DNA from: an uncultured Flavobacteriales bacterium
GTDB lineage: Bacteria > Bacteroidota > Bacteroidia > Flavobacteriales_D > Crocinitomicaceae
DNA length: 64,000 bases
Direction of reading: 5' to 3'
Assembly (NCBI GenBank): GCA_937876195.1
Contig: CALEIK010000015.1
Coordinates: 1-64,000 of the forward strand
Numbering within the stretch: the first letter of the stretch is position 1; every line of letters starts with the position of its first letter. The position numbers and the translations under genes were made by a program. This document shows, in pieces, positions 19,164 through 29,162 of this stretch. Under the pieces are notes generated by a model. It worked only from the letters and a program-made list of their open reading frames with translations. It searched no databases and was not told the DNA's origin.

Positions 19164-19181
19164 TATGTTGTTAACAACATA
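19164..19181. promoter_or_regulatory. Perfect 18-bp palindrome between divergent genes (possible operator)
   Basis: TATGTTGTTAACAACATA reads identically on both strands. It lies in the 202-base gap between the rhomboid-TPR operon and carB, where a dimeric regulator could control both. No known regulator motif is recognised. Confidence 0.45.
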
Positions 19182-19226
19182 TCAAAAATCGATTGGAATT
19201 AGTTCGTCCGAATCTAGTTTTTTAAC

Positions 19227-19234
19227 TAAATTTG
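19227..19234 (+). promoter_or_regulatory. Probable carB promoter -7 element
   Basis: TAAATTTG exactly fits TAnnTTTG and lies 55 bases before the start codon. Upstream, TTC at 19203-19205 (21-base spacing) is a one-mismatch -33. Confidence 0.4.
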
Positions 19235-19288
19235 CGTTCAATTTGTTGCGTGTAAGCGTTGAGTTGAACCCCAATAATAGAGCATATA

Positions 19289-22105
19289 ATGCCAAAAAAT
19301 AATTCAATTAAGTCCATACTAATTATCGGAAGTGGACCAATTGTGATAGGTCAAGCTTGCGAGTTTGATTACGCCGGATCACAAGCATCAAGATCTTTAA
19401 GAGAAGAGGGAATTGAGGTCACATTGATTAATTCCAATCCTGCAACCATCATGACAGATAAGGTGGTAGCGGATAACATCTATCTTAAACCTCTAGAGCC
19501 TGAAAGTATCATAGAAATTTTAGCGATTCACAAAATTGATGCTGTATTGCCTACAATGGGAGGTCAAACTGCATTAAACCTCTGCATCAAATGTGATGAA
19601 ATGGGGATTTGGGAAGAGCACGGTGTAGATATTATCGGTGTTGATATTAAGGCGATTGAAATTACTGAGAATAGAGAGGCTTTTAGAGATTTGATGACTG
19701 AAATTGGAGTGCCAATGGCACCACAGGAGTCTGCCAAATCGTTTTTACAAGGAAAAGAAATAGCACAAGAATTTGGATTTCCTTTATGCGTGAGAGCATC
19801 TTACACCTTAGGTGGTGCTGGTGCGTCGATTGTGCATGATCCGAAAGAGTTTGATACATTATTGGAAAGAGGATTACAATTATCACCTATCCATGAAGTG
19901 ATGATTGATAAGGCGCTACTTGGCTGGAAAGAATACGAGTTAGAGCTGTTGAGAGATTCAAATGACAATGTGGTGATTATTTGTTCGATTGAGAACTTTG
20001 ATCCGATGGGGATACATACGGGTGACTCAATTACTGTCGCTCCTGCAATGACCTTGTCAGATACGACGTTTCAACGAATGCGTGATATGGCCATATTGAT
20101 GATGCGTTCAATCGGTAATTTTGCAGGAGGATGTAACGTACAATTCGCAGTTTCACCCGATGAAAAGGAAGATATTATTGCCATTGAAATTAATCCACGT
20201 GTTTCGCGCTCCTCGGCGTTAGCGTCTAAAGCAACGGGATATCCTATTGCGAAAATAGCTGCGAAGCTGGCGATTGGGTATCACTTGGATGAATTGAAGA
20301 ATCAGATTACAAAAACGACTTCAGCGTTGTTTGAACCAACATTGGATTATGTCATCGTGAAAATTCCTCGTTGGAATTTCAATAAATTCCCAGGAACAAA
20401 CCGCGAATTAGGATTACAAATGAAATCCGTGGGTGAAGTCATGGCGATAGGAAGATCCTTCCAAGAAGCCTTGCAGAAAGCATGTCAATCGCTTGAGATT
20501 GGTAGAAACGGATTGGGAGCAGACGGTAAAGAGTTGACGAATCAAGATGAGATTTTGCACAGTTTGGAACACCCAAGTTGGAACCGTTTGTTCCATGTGT
20601 ATGACGCCATTAAATTGGGAATTCCATTTAAACGAATTCAAGAAAAAACCAGAATTGATCCGTGGTTTTTACGTCAAATTGAAGACTTAATCAAGCTTGA
20701 AGATAGAATTGAAGAGTATCGATTGGATACGATTCCAAAGGAATTGTTGTTCGAAGCGAAACAAAAAGGATATGCAGATCGCCAAGTTGCGCACTTGTTG
20801 AGATGTTTGGAATCTGAAGTGTACAAAAAGCGCGAGGAATTTGGAATTAACAGAGTTTACAAGATTGTGGATACCTGTGCTGCTGAATTTGAAGCGCATA
20901 CGCCGTATTATTATTCTACGTTTGAGTATGAGAATGAAAGTGTTGTCTCGGATAAAAAGAAGGTCATTGTTCTTGGTTCTGGTCCAAACAGAATAGGACA
21001 GGGGATAGAGTTTGATTACAGTTGTGTCCACGGTGTATTGGCTGCGAAAGAATGTGGTTATGAGACGATCATGATTAACTGTAATCCAGAGACCGTTTCT
21101 ACAGACTTTGATACGGCAGATAAATTGTATTTCGAACCAGTATTCTGGGAGCATATTTACGACATTATTCGTCACGAAAAGCCGTATGGAGTTATTGTTC
21201 AGCTAGGTGGACAAACGGCATTGAAGTTGGCGGAGAAATTGGAGCGTTATGGCATTAAAATTCTAGGTACAAGTTACGATGCATTGGATTTAGCAGAGGA
21301 CAGAGGACGTTTTTCAAAAGTACTTGAAGCAAACAATATTCCTTTTCCAAAATACGGAGTTGTTGAAAGTGCGGAACAAGCCATTGAATTGTCAAACGAA
21401 CTAGGATTCCCATTATTGGTGCGCCCTTCGTATGTATTGGGTGGACAAAAAATGAAGATTGTCATCAACAAAGAGGAGCTGGAACACCATGTTGTTGATA
21501 TTTTGAACGAGATGGGCGATAACCAGATTTTATTGGATCACTTTTTAGGTGGAGCGATCGAAGCTGAGGCAGATGCTATTTGCGACGGTGAAGACGTCTA
21601 CATTATTGGAGTAATGCAGCACATTGAACCTGCTGGAATTCACTCGGGTGATTCTTACGCAGTGCTTCCGCCTTACAATTTGGGGGATTTCGTGATGCAG
21701 CAGATTGAAGATATTACACGAAAAATTGCTGTAGAGTTGAAAACCGTAGGATTGATGAACATTCAATTTGCGATTAAGGACGATAAAGTATACGTGATTG
21801 AAGCCAATCCACGAGCATCTAGAACAGTTCCGTTTATCGCCAAGGCATACGACGAACCTTATGTGAATTACGCAGTAAAAGTCATGTTAGGTGAGAAAAA
21901 GGTAAAAGACTTTAAGTTCACTCCACGAAAAATTGGTTACGCGATAAAAATCCCAGTTTTCTCGTATGAGAAATTCCCAGATGTTAAAAAGGAATTGGGG
22001 CCAGAAATGAAATCAACAGGAGAAGCGATTCGATTCATTGAAACACTGAGAGATCCATTTTTCATGAAGATTTATTCTGAACGAAACATGCACTTGTCCA
22101 AATAA
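19289..22105 (+). CDS. carB: Carbamoyl-phosphate synthase large subunit, lacking the C-terminal regulatory domain
   Basis: The product has 938 residues. It has two homologous halves, each a preATP-grasp plus ATP-grasp unit: the first starts with SGPIVIGQACEFDYAG, the second with GSGPNRIGQGIEFDYSC (about 560-576). CarB makes carbamoyl phosphate from bicarbonate, ATP and glutamine-derived ammonia for arginine and pyrimidine synthesis. E. coli CarB has about 1073 residues; this one ends just after the sequence GPEMKSTGEA, where the MGS-like allosteric domain would begin. So UMP/ornithine control through that domain should be absent. I recall similar short CarB proteins in Flavobacteriia. carA is not in the window. 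The stop codon overlaps the next ATG by one base. Confidence 0.96.
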   Translation: MPKNNSIKSILIIGSGPIVIGQACEFDYAGSQASRSLREEGIEVTLINSNPATIMTDKVVADNIYLKPLEPESIIEILAIHKIDAVLPTMGGQTALNLCIKCDEMGIWEEHGVDIIGVDIKAIEITENREAFRDLMTEIGVPMAPQESAKSFLQGKEIAQEFGFPLCVRASYTLGGAGASIVHDPKEFDTLLERGLQLSPIHEVMIDKALLGWKEYELELLRDSNDNVVIICSIENFDPMGIHTGDSITVAPAMTLSDTTFQRMRDMAILMMRSIGNFAGGCNVQFAVSPDEKEDIIAIEINPRVSRSSALASKATGYPIAKIAAKLAIGYHLDELKNQITKTTSALFEPTLDYVIVKIPRWNFNKFPGTNRELGLQMKSVGEVMAIGRSFQEALQKACQSLEIGRNGLGADGKELTNQDEILHSLEHPSWNRLFHVYDAIKLGIPFKRIQEKTRIDPWFLRQIEDLIKLEDRIEEYRLDTIPKELLFEAKQKGYADRQVAHLLRCLESEVYKKREEFGINRVYKIVDTCAAEFEAHTPYYYSTFEYENESVVSDKKKVIVLGSGPNRIGQGIEFDYSCVHGVLAAKECGYETIMINCNPETVSTDFDTADKLYFEPVFWEHIYDIIRHEKPYGVIVQLGGQTALKLAEKLERYGIKILGTSYDALDLAEDRGRFSKVLEANNIPFPKYGVVESAEQAIELSNELGFPLLVRPSYVLGGQKMKIVINKEELEHHVVDILNEMGDNQILLDHFLGGAIEAEADAICDGEDVYIIGVMQHIEPAGIHSGDSYAVLPPYNLGDFVMQQIEDITRKIAVELKTVGLMNIQFAIKDDKVYVIEANPRASRTVPFIAKAYDEPYVNYAVKVMLGEKKVKDFKFTPRKIGYAIKIPVFSYEKFPDVKKELGPEMKSTGEAIRFIETLRDPFFMKIYSERNMHLSK

Positions 22106-22362
22106 TGGTTTCTGAAGCGAGCATAGTGGGTGTTTTACGCGTTCTTCTGATCGTTGTAGGAATCATTGTGTTATTGCGTTTTTTTGCTCAGTTAGCCAAT
22201 GCGAAGCGGAACATGGATGCCGAGAGACGAATGAACGAAGAGCAGCGAGAATTTAATAAACAAAAGGAACGTACCGCGAAAAACGTGGGTAAAACTCGGA
22301 TTATTAAGAAATCTGGAGGCGCTACTGACGTTGAGGACGTTGATTTTGAGGAGCTCGATTAA
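22105..22362 (+). CDS. DUF4834-type small membrane protein
   Basis: The product has 85 residues: one transmembrane helix at about 8-28, then a highly charged helical segment (Arg/Glu/Asn-rich) and an acidic end. This layout matches the DUF4834 family of Bacteroidota, whose function is not known. Its ATG shares one base with the carB stop (TAATG), so it is probably translated by re-initiation after carB. The YfhO-like gene follows after 85 bases. Confidence 0.8.
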   Translation: MVSEASIVGVLRVLLIVVGIIVLLRFFAQLANAKRNMDAERRMNEEQREFNKQKERTAKNVGKTRIIKKSGGATDVEDVDFEELD

Positions 22363-22447
22363 TTTTCTTTTATCAGTTCTATCATTATTCTTCAATTCCG
22401 TTATCTTTATCGGTTGATATATATTACACGTGATAAAATCCTAAACA

Positions 22448-25423
22448 ATGCAACTAAAATCATTCTTTACTAAAAACTGGATCCACTTTGTTGTTCTAGG
22501 TGTTTTCTTAATTACAACTTTAGCCTACTTTTCGCCAGAGTTTAATGGTTATGCTTTAAAACAGCACGATGTCGAGCAGTTTAGAGGTATGGCCAACGAA
22601 ACGCTCATGTTTCGTGAGCAATTTGAAGAAGAGCCCTTGTGGACAAATTCCATGTTCGGTGGAATGCCAACCACGCAAATTTCGGTGATTTATGACGGAA
22701 ACGTTTTTCAGCAGGCAATTTTAGGGATGATGCGGACTTTTGGAGTGCCAACAACGATCTTTTTTCTCCATTTATTGGGATTCTATATCTTATCAATGTG
22801 TCTACGCATAAAACCGATTGTAGCTCTTGTTGGAGCCATGGCATTCGCTTTTGCAACTTATGAGATCGTTATTATTCAAGCAGGACATAATTCTAAGGCA
22901 TTTACTGTAGCATTGATGGCACCAGTGATTGGAGCATTTATTTTGGCGTATCGATCAAGCTGGAAGTGGGGAGTACTACTTTCAGGATTGTTTATGTCAT
23001 TTCAATTGGCAAGTAACCACTTACAAGTATCCTATTACATGGGGATCTTGCTGTTTGCATTAGGACTCTATGAATTAGTCCGTGCAATCCGTGCAAAGCA
23101 ATTGAAGATCTTCGGGGTTACGAGCATTGGGATTCTTGCAGCCTATGGTTTAGCGCTATTGATTAACTATGGAAATATTTCATTGACCAAAGATTATGCA
23201 AAACATACGATTCGTGGTGGAAATGATTTGACCATTGGTCCTGATGGTATCGAAATAGAACAGTCTACAGGTTTAGATAAAGATTATATCACGAATTGGA
23301 GTTATGGCGTTGGTGAGTCGTTCACGCTTGTTTCCCCATATGTAAAAGGGTCTGCATCCGCTGGTATTGTCGGTTCTCAGTTTCAAGAAATGATTGAGAA
23401 TTCGGATAGAACAAGGTCTGAAATAAATCAAATATTCAATGCGCAGATTCCAATGTATTGGGGGGAACAACCCATTGTTTCTGGTCCAACGTATGTAGGT
23501 GTTGTGATGGTATTCTTGATGGTGTTAGGCTTGGTTTACGTCAAAGATCGAAGAAAATGGGTGTTATTCGCAGTAGCCGTCTTAGCACTTATGCTTTCTT
23601 GGGGAAAGAATTTCATGGGATTAACAGATTTCTTTATTGACAATGTTCCAGGTTATAACAAGTTTAGAACTGTGACCATCATTATGGTGCTGATTGAATT
23701 GATTGTGCCATTGATCGGGATACTTTTTTTGGATGCACTTCTTAAGAAGAAGGAAGAAATTAAAGTAAATAAAAAACCATTTTTGATAACGTCAGCTTTG
23801 TTTTTTGTTGTTCTTCTTTCAGTGAAGATGATAGGGTTGGGTGATGGCTATGCGTCTTCTAGTGAAAAAAACCGTTCGGAAGAAATCCCAAGCTTAATTG
23901 TGAATCAATTGAAGGATATGTCTCCTGAACAATTGGCTCAGAATAATATTGATCTGAACAATCCGGAGCAAATTCAATCGATTATTGACAATCAAATTGA
24001 TAGCTATGAGGATGAATTGGATGTCTACAAAGGTGCACGTCAAGATATTTTTCATTTTTCAATGAATCGATCATTGCTCTTTACTGTACTCATTATTGGA
24101 TTGATCGCACTTTTCTTTTACACCTCGATTTCTGCGATTGTCGTTGTGTGTGGCGCTGGATTATTTATCTTATTTGACCTAGTACCAGTTGATTTGAATT
24201 ATTTAAGTTCAGAAGAAACTTCTACAGGCAAATACAAGTTCTGGATTCCGGAAGAGCAAAAAACTTTTCCGTTGTCGTCTACCATGGCAGATTTACAAAT
24301 TATGGATGCGGAAATTGTAGATCCTAAGATCAATGCCGCAGTTGAGAAGGGGAAGGTAAGAGGAGTTAAAAAGGCGGAGGAACTCGGTTATACAGGAGTG
24401 AATAAAAGCAGGGTGGTGGATACGTACAAATTCTCAGCGCTTAATTTTGCGACTAATTACCGAGTTTTCACCTATGAAAATCCTTGGGGAAGCTCTAGAG
24501 CTTCTTATTTCCATAAAAACCTTGGAGGTTACCATGGCGCGAAGTTGAGAAATATTCAGAACGTATTTGAATTTCACATTACTCAGGGAAATAACAAGGT
24601 GTTTGACATGTTGAATGTGAAATACTTTATGCAAGGAGAAAACATTAGTAAAAATCCAACAGCTTTAGGACAAGCTTGGTTTGTGAAAAATGTAAAAACA
24701 GTAGAAACTCCAAATGACGAAATTCGAGCATTGGGCGTGAGTTTTGAAATTAGCAATAGTGGAAAGGGCAATTTGATTGTTAATGATGAGACTGTGCAAA
24801 AAATCAAAGTTTATGGACAAGAGGAGATAATTTATGTCGCAGGTGCAGATACTGTAAAAGTTCCGTTGACAAATGGAGTTTCTAAAGGTATGGAAATTGC
24901 TTTTGTGAGCGATGTTAATGGTGCAACGAACTTAGTTCCTAAATCGACTTTAGAAGCTGACACTGCAAATTCTTTTAATGCGCTGGTTTCCATTAAGTGT
25001 ATTGATGTATTTGAACCTTCAACAGAAGCTGTTATGTTGAAAAGTGAAGCGAATAAACTTTCATCAAAATCATTCTCAGGAGAAGGAAGTATTGTAATGA
25101 AATCGTATAAACCAAATGAAATGACTTATGCTATTTCTACGGACGAAAAACAATTAGCTGTATTCTCAGAAATTTATTATCCAGCAGGTTGGAAAGCTTT
25201 TGTTGATGGTAAGGAAGTAGAAATTCTAAAAGTGGATTATTTATTACGAGGCTTAGAGTTAGATGCTGGTAATCACGAAGTTGTTATGAAATTTGAAATT
25301 TCTAAACTTAAAACAGCGAATTCATTTGCACTTGTTGGAACTATAATTTTATTACTGCTGTTTAGTATTTTAATCTATTTGAATATCAAAAAGAAAAGAA
25401 AAACAGATGCTGAAGCACTTTAA
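22448..25423 (+). CDS. YfhO-family integral membrane protein
   Basis: The product has 991 residues. The N-terminal two thirds contain about a dozen hydrophobic helices with large loops, including an early extracytoplasmic loop with QHDVEQFRGMANET, a typical start for YfhO-like proteins. A soluble beta-rich part (about 640-950) and a final transmembrane helix (about 955-980) followed by a lysine-rich end complete it. Characterised YfhO-family members help transfer sugars to cell-surface polymers such as lipoteichoic acid; in this Gram-negative setting the acceptor is unknown. It lies before a glycan patch on the other strand. An AT-rich tail follows without an obvious terminator. Confidence 0.85.
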   Translation: MQLKSFFTKNWIHFVVLGVFLITTLAYFSPEFNGYALKQHDVEQFRGMANETLMFREQFEEEPLWTNSMFGGMPTTQISVIYDGNVFQQAILGMMRTFGVPTTIFFLHLLGFYILSMCLRIKPIVALVGAMAFAFATYEIVIIQAGHNSKAFTVALMAPVIGAFILAYRSSWKWGVLLSGLFMSFQLASNHLQVSYYMGILLFALGLYELVRAIRAKQLKIFGVTSIGILAAYGLALLINYGNISLTKDYAKHTIRGGNDLTIGPDGIEIEQSTGLDKDYITNWSYGVGESFTLVSPYVKGSASAGIVGSQFQEMIENSDRTRSEINQIFNAQIPMYWGEQPIVSGPTYVGVVMVFLMVLGLVYVKDRRKWVLFAVAVLALMLSWGKNFMGLTDFFIDNVPGYNKFRTVTIIMVLIELIVPLIGILFLDALLKKKEEIKVNKKPFLITSALFFVVLLSVKMIGLGDGYASSSEKNRSEEIPSLIVNQLKDMSPEQLAQNNIDLNNPEQIQSIIDNQIDSYEDELDVYKGARQDIFHFSMNRSLLFTVLIIGLIALFFYTSISAIVVVCGAGLFILFDLVPVDLNYLSSEETSTGKYKFWIPEEQKTFPLSSTMADLQIMDAEIVDPKINAAVEKGKVRGVKKAEELGYTGVNKSRVVDTYKFSALNFATNYRVFTYENPWGSSRASYFHKNLGGYHGAKLRNIQNVFEFHITQGNNKVFDMLNVKYFMQGENISKNPTALGQAWFVKNVKTVETPNDEIRALGVSFEISNSGKGNLIVNDETVQKIKVYGQEEIIYVAGADTVKVPLTNGVSKGMEIAFVSDVNGATNLVPKSTLEADTANSFNALVSIKCIDVFEPSTEAVMLKSEANKLSSKSFSGEGSIVMKSYKPNEMTYAISTDEKQLAVFSEIYYPAGWKAFVDGKEVEILKVDYLLRGLELDAGNHEVVMKFEISKLKTANSFALVGTIILLLLFSILIYLNIKKKRKTDAEAL

Positions 25424-25445
25424 ATAAAGGCATATTTCAGAGAAC

Positions 25446-26345
25446 TTATATAAATTTACTTATCAAATGTGTTTTTGATTGAGGACAAAGTATAAAGTTT
25501 CTATCTGGGCTTGACGTATTAATTTCTGAAAGGGAGTTAATTTCTAAAAGAGTGTTGTTTTTTGTAATATATTGGAACATTCTATATTTATCGAGTTTGT
25601 CTTTTATCAGTCCTTCCATTTCTTTTTCAATGACAGGATAAATTTCGCAAATGATGATAGGTAAGTGAGAATTAATAATCTTGATTGAATCTTTAATTAT
25701 CCAATGTTCAGTACATTCAGTATCTAGCTTAATTAGATCAATAACGTCAATGCTATTTTCTTCAACACATTTTTGAATTGTAGTTACTTCAACTGAATAA
25801 GATCTGTGTTCATGTTTTAAACTCGATTCATTCAAACTATTTGAACCATTTAAGTTGAATTCTATCCATGGGTATTTGGAATTAGTCACTTCATGAAAAG
25901 TAAGAGTTCCCGTTGTGTTTGAAATAGCTCTATCTACAATCTTAACATTTGTACAATTATTTACCTCAATGTTTTTTTGAAGAAAGTGTAATGAACCTTT
26001 TGAAGGTTCAAAAGCAAAAATTTTACAGTCAGGATTAATTTTGGAACCCAGAATAGAAAAATATCCAATATTTGCACCAATATCAAGGAATACAGAAGAT
26101 TGACCAATTAATTCCTCAAATAACGGTGTAAATTCATATTGATCCGGTCCGTTGTAATATAATTCTTGCCCTACACTGCTCGTTTGATTTGTATAGAATT
26201 TAAAATTATAATGTTTATAATGGAGATTCAGTTTTCCAGATATTCCAATTATTTTCTTTTTTGAGAGACGATAAATTTGTCGAGACAACGGTCTTAGGAA
26301 GCTATTAACTTTAGGCGAATACGCGAATTTATAGAATCTTTGCAT
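25446..26345 (-). CDS. FkbM family SAM-dependent methyltransferase
   Basis: The product has 299 residues. The SAM-binding core starts at about residue 92 with VFLDIGANIGYFSILG and continues with IFAFEPSKGSLHFLQKNI; IDLIKLDTEC is the typical FkbM motif 4 to 5 region. FkbM-type enzymes methylate hydroxyls of polyketides or, as common in glycan loci, sugars. It starts three bases after the stop of the glycosyltransferase gene, so the two act together, probably in O-antigen or exopolysaccharide decoration. Base composition is low in G+C (28-32 % in the lines I counted), lower than housekeeping genes in the window, which may mark transfer. Confidence 0.88.
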   Translation of the reverse strand: MQRFYKFAYSPKVNSFLRPLSRQIYRLSKKKIIGISGKLNLHYKHYNFKFYTNQTSSVGQELYYNGPDQYEFTPLFEELIGQSSVFLDIGANIGYFSILGSKINPDCKIFAFEPSKGSLHFLQKNIEVNNCTNVKIVDRAISNTTGTLTFHEVTNSKYPWIEFNLNGSNSLNESSLKHEHRSYSVEVTTIQKCVEENSIDVIDLIKLDTECTEHWIIKDSIKIINSHLPIIICEIYPVIEKEMEGLIKDKLDKYRMFQYITKNNTLLEINSLSEINTSSPDRNFILCPQSKTHLISKFI

Positions 26346-26348
26346 AGA

Positions 26349-27416
26349 TTAAGAATATGTATTTAATACTTGGATCAGTTTTGTTTTGCGATTTTCAAAA
26401 GTAAATTCTTGAGCAACACGTTGATTTGCTTTAATGGATTTAAATTCCAATTCTTCTTTAGTTAAAGTTTTGGTTTCAGTAATAATATCTGAGAGCTCTG
26501 AAACAGAATGATGTTTGAGAATGAATCCTGTATCTTTTATAATATATGGAATCCCCGACACATTTGAGCCTATTGGAATACAACCACAAAGCATAGACTC
26601 TGCTAGAGCATTTGGAAATCCTTCCATAATAGAGAGCTGAAAATAAAATACATTCTTCGAAAAAATGTCAATGACTTCCATTTGATTCATAAAAGGTAAG
26701 AGTTTAATATTTGGAGTAGTATCTAGTTTCATTTTTCTATCCCAACCTACTAATGTAAATGTGCAATCTGGATGAAGTTTTGCCACTTCCAGGATTAAAT
26801 CATACCCTTTTCTCTTAAAACTATAAGGATCTGACAAATTTCCGATTGTTAAAAATGAATTTTTAACTCTATTTGAATTTTTTTGAATTTTAAATTGATT
26901 GGTATCATATCCATAATAAATGGCAGTATAGGGAATGTTTTTTGCCCTAGGAACAAAGTGACTGTATCCTTGTGCGGGCGCGCCACTCTCATAATAGTCA
27001 TACGGCTGATAATATAAGCTTTCATGCACAGGGAGTATGTGTTTTGCCATGCGCAGTGATTGACTTGTTGCGAACCCTAATAGTTTCCGAGTGTAATTCC
27101 CATAATGGAAATCGGGAAACTTACTAGCATCATTTCCCGCAACAATAATAAAGCATGGTTTTTTGAATATTTTCCCCAAAAATGCTGGAATCAAAGAGGA
27201 GTATCCAGCGAAATGACAAAAAACTCCTTCTACTTTTCGAATATTGCGAAGGAGAAAGAAAAATTGTTTGATGAATTCTAATGGTACCCTTTTTTTATTT
27301 GAGACCTTAAAGAAACCTTCTATTACTTCAAAATCTTCACGAAGAATTTGAATATCGCGAAGAATAAAAGTTGATTTTGAAGGACATATATACAAAATCT
27401 TTTTTTTGGATGGCAT
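26349..27416 (-). CDS. Glycosyltransferase, GT4-like (GT-B fold)
   Basis: The product has 355 residues. The C-terminal half has FLTIGNL at about 189-195 and the family motif EGFPNALAESMLCGCIPIGS, whose two glutamates spaced by seven residues bind the sugar nucleotide. The N-terminal half has the looser acceptor-binding fold, with ILYICPSKSTF at the start. It transfers a sugar from a nucleotide donor to a growing surface glycan; donor and acceptor are not predictable. It is the first gene of the pair with the FkbM methyltransferase and diverges from the flippase gene across 247 bases, in which I see no other feature. Confidence 0.87.
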   Translation of the reverse strand: MPSKKKILYICPSKSTFILRDIQILREDFEVIEGFFKVSNKKRVPLEFIKQFFFLLRNIRKVEGVFCHFAGYSSLIPAFLGKIFKKPCFIIVAGNDASKFPDFHYGNYTRKLLGFATSQSLRMAKHILPVHESLYYQPYDYYESGAPAQGYSHFVPRAKNIPYTAIYYGYDTNQFKIQKNSNRVKNSFLTIGNLSDPYSFKRKGYDLILEVAKLHPDCTFTLVGWDRKMKLDTTPNIKLLPFMNQMEVIDIFSKNVFYFQLSIMEGFPNALAESMLCGCIPIGSNVSGIPYIIKDTGFILKHHSVSELSDIITETKTLTKEELEFKSIKANQRVAQEFTFENRKTKLIQVLNTYS

Positions 27417-27663
27417 AATTAACAGTTGTGGGTTGAAATTAGGAAAAAGTAGTCAATTAACGTCCATTATATGTACATTATTAAACTGAGCATGAGTTTT
27501 TACTTACAATTCTTGGGAAGAGTATAAAAATCATCTAGACACTAAGTCATAATTATAAAAAATAGATTTGATAATATGTTCATTTTGAAACTAGAATTTG
27601 AAGATATTTATATATTTGAGCATACACTATGTAATACATTAACTTCACGATAAAAATTATCGA

Positions 27664-29148
27664 ATGGGTATAATCCAAAAAGACGCCTTTAGAACAATGT
27701 TAATTTCCTATTTTGGATTAACATTGGGCTATTTAAATAAAGGAGTTCTATTCGTTTTCATTCTGTCCACAGAACAAATCGGATTGACAAATTTGTTGGT
27801 TTCTATCGGGTTATTATTTGCCCAATTTGCAAGTCTTGGCGTGGTGAATACCACTTGGAAATTCTTTCCCTATTTTAGAAATGAAGCAAGAAGAAACTAC
27901 GGCTTTTTAAAGTTGATTATTACAATTGCCATCATTGGATCCTTATTGACCACAGGACTCGCTGTATTCTTTAAGGAGGCAGTTGCTTCATTTTACCGAG
28001 AAAATTCGACGGATTTCATCACCTATTATTACTGGATTATTCCAGTGGGAATAGCGAATGTCTTCTATTTGCTCTTTGATAATTATCTCAGAGGATTGTA
28101 TAAAAACGTATTTCCTGCATTTGTGTATGAAGTACTATTAAGACTGATCGTTACTGCATTACTGTTAGCACTTTTTTATGAACTAATTTCTTTTGAAGTG
28201 TTTTTAATAATGAACTGCTTGTCCTTTACAGTTCCAGCGGCAATTTTATTTTTCTATTTAATAAAACTTGGGGAGATTAAAAACCTGAATGTCAAAATAC
28301 AGGTGCCAAGAAGATTCAAATCAATTATCATTAAGTATGGACTTTACAGTTATACAAACTCATTGGGTGCAATGGTAGTGACCACATTGGATGTAGCAAT
28401 GATTGCTTCGATGGTGGGACTATCAGGCGCTGGGGTCTATAGTACCATCATCTATTTGACATCAGCACTTCAAATTCCATATAGATCAATTGTGAGAGTT
28501 TCAATTCCGTTCGTATCACTGTACTGGAAGGAGAGAAAGATGCTTGAGATGAAAGAATTGTATAGAACCACAAGCGGTATAAATATCATTATTGGAGGAT
28601 TTCTATTTTTATTGGTTTGGGTGAGCAGAGATGAGGTCTTTTCTCTTTTACCGAATGATTTTCAAGAGGGCATTTACGTTTTTCTCTATTTGATGATCGG
28701 TAAAATGTTTGATATGTACACTGGAATCAACTCCATGATTCTGTCTACCTCAAAAAAGTACCGAATTGACATCCTATTCACATTTATCTTAATAGGAATC
28801 GTCTTCGGGTTGAATTATGTGCTTATTCCAATTTATGGAATAAAAGGCGCTGCCATCTCAACAATGGTTGCACTGATTACGTACAATGTCTTGCGCGTTG
28901 GTTACGTGTGGATATATTTTAAGATTCACCCTTTTCACTTCAAGCAATTTGTTGTACTCGCACTTTTGGGAATAGCCATTGTGCTCGGAGAACTCTTTCC
29001 AGTATGGGCAGCAAATCGTTTTGTCACCATAGGACTCAACAGCGTGCTGATTTTTGGATTATTCATAGTGCCAGTGTTGCTTTTACGTCTGGAACCTGCA
29101 CTTGGAAATTACATTCGGAAATTTTTTGGTTCGAAGGGTGTAAATTAA
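27664..29148 (+). CDS. Polysaccharide flippase (MOP superfamily, Wzx-like)
   Basis: The product has 494 residues and 12 to 14 predicted transmembrane helices over its whole length, with short basic cytoplasmic loops such as YFRNEARRNYGF. This is the pattern of MOP-superfamily polysaccharide exporters, which flip lipid-linked glycan units to the periplasm. The hydrophobic profile and the neighbouring glycosyltransferase and FkbM methyltransferase support the call. A role in flipping another lipid-linked precursor cannot be excluded. It converges on the SRPBCC gene after 14 bases. Confidence 0.85.
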   Translation: MGIIQKDAFRTMLISYFGLTLGYLNKGVLFVFILSTEQIGLTNLLVSIGLLFAQFASLGVVNTTWKFFPYFRNEARRNYGFLKLIITIAIIGSLLTTGLAVFFKEAVASFYRENSTDFITYYYWIIPVGIANVFYLLFDNYLRGLYKNVFPAFVYEVLLRLIVTALLLALFYELISFEVFLIMNCLSFTVPAAILFFYLIKLGEIKNLNVKIQVPRRFKSIIIKYGLYSYTNSLGAMVVTTLDVAMIASMVGLSGAGVYSTIIYLTSALQIPYRSIVRVSIPFVSLYWKERKMLEMKELYRTTSGINIIIGGFLFLLVWVSRDEVFSLLPNDFQEGIYVFLYLMIGKMFDMYTGINSMILSTSKKYRIDILFTFILIGIVFGLNYVLIPIYGIKGAAISTMVALITYNVLRVGYVWIYFKIHPFHFKQFVVLALLGIAIVLGELFPVWAANRFVTIGLNSVLIFGLFIVPVLLLRLEPALGNYIRKFFGSKGVN

Positions 29149-29162
29149 AAACTGAAACTCCT

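Noticed and set aside
20687..21175. 162-codon frame on the strand opposite carB
   Set aside because: It lies entirely within conserved carB sequence and its product has no recognisable domain, start context or partner.
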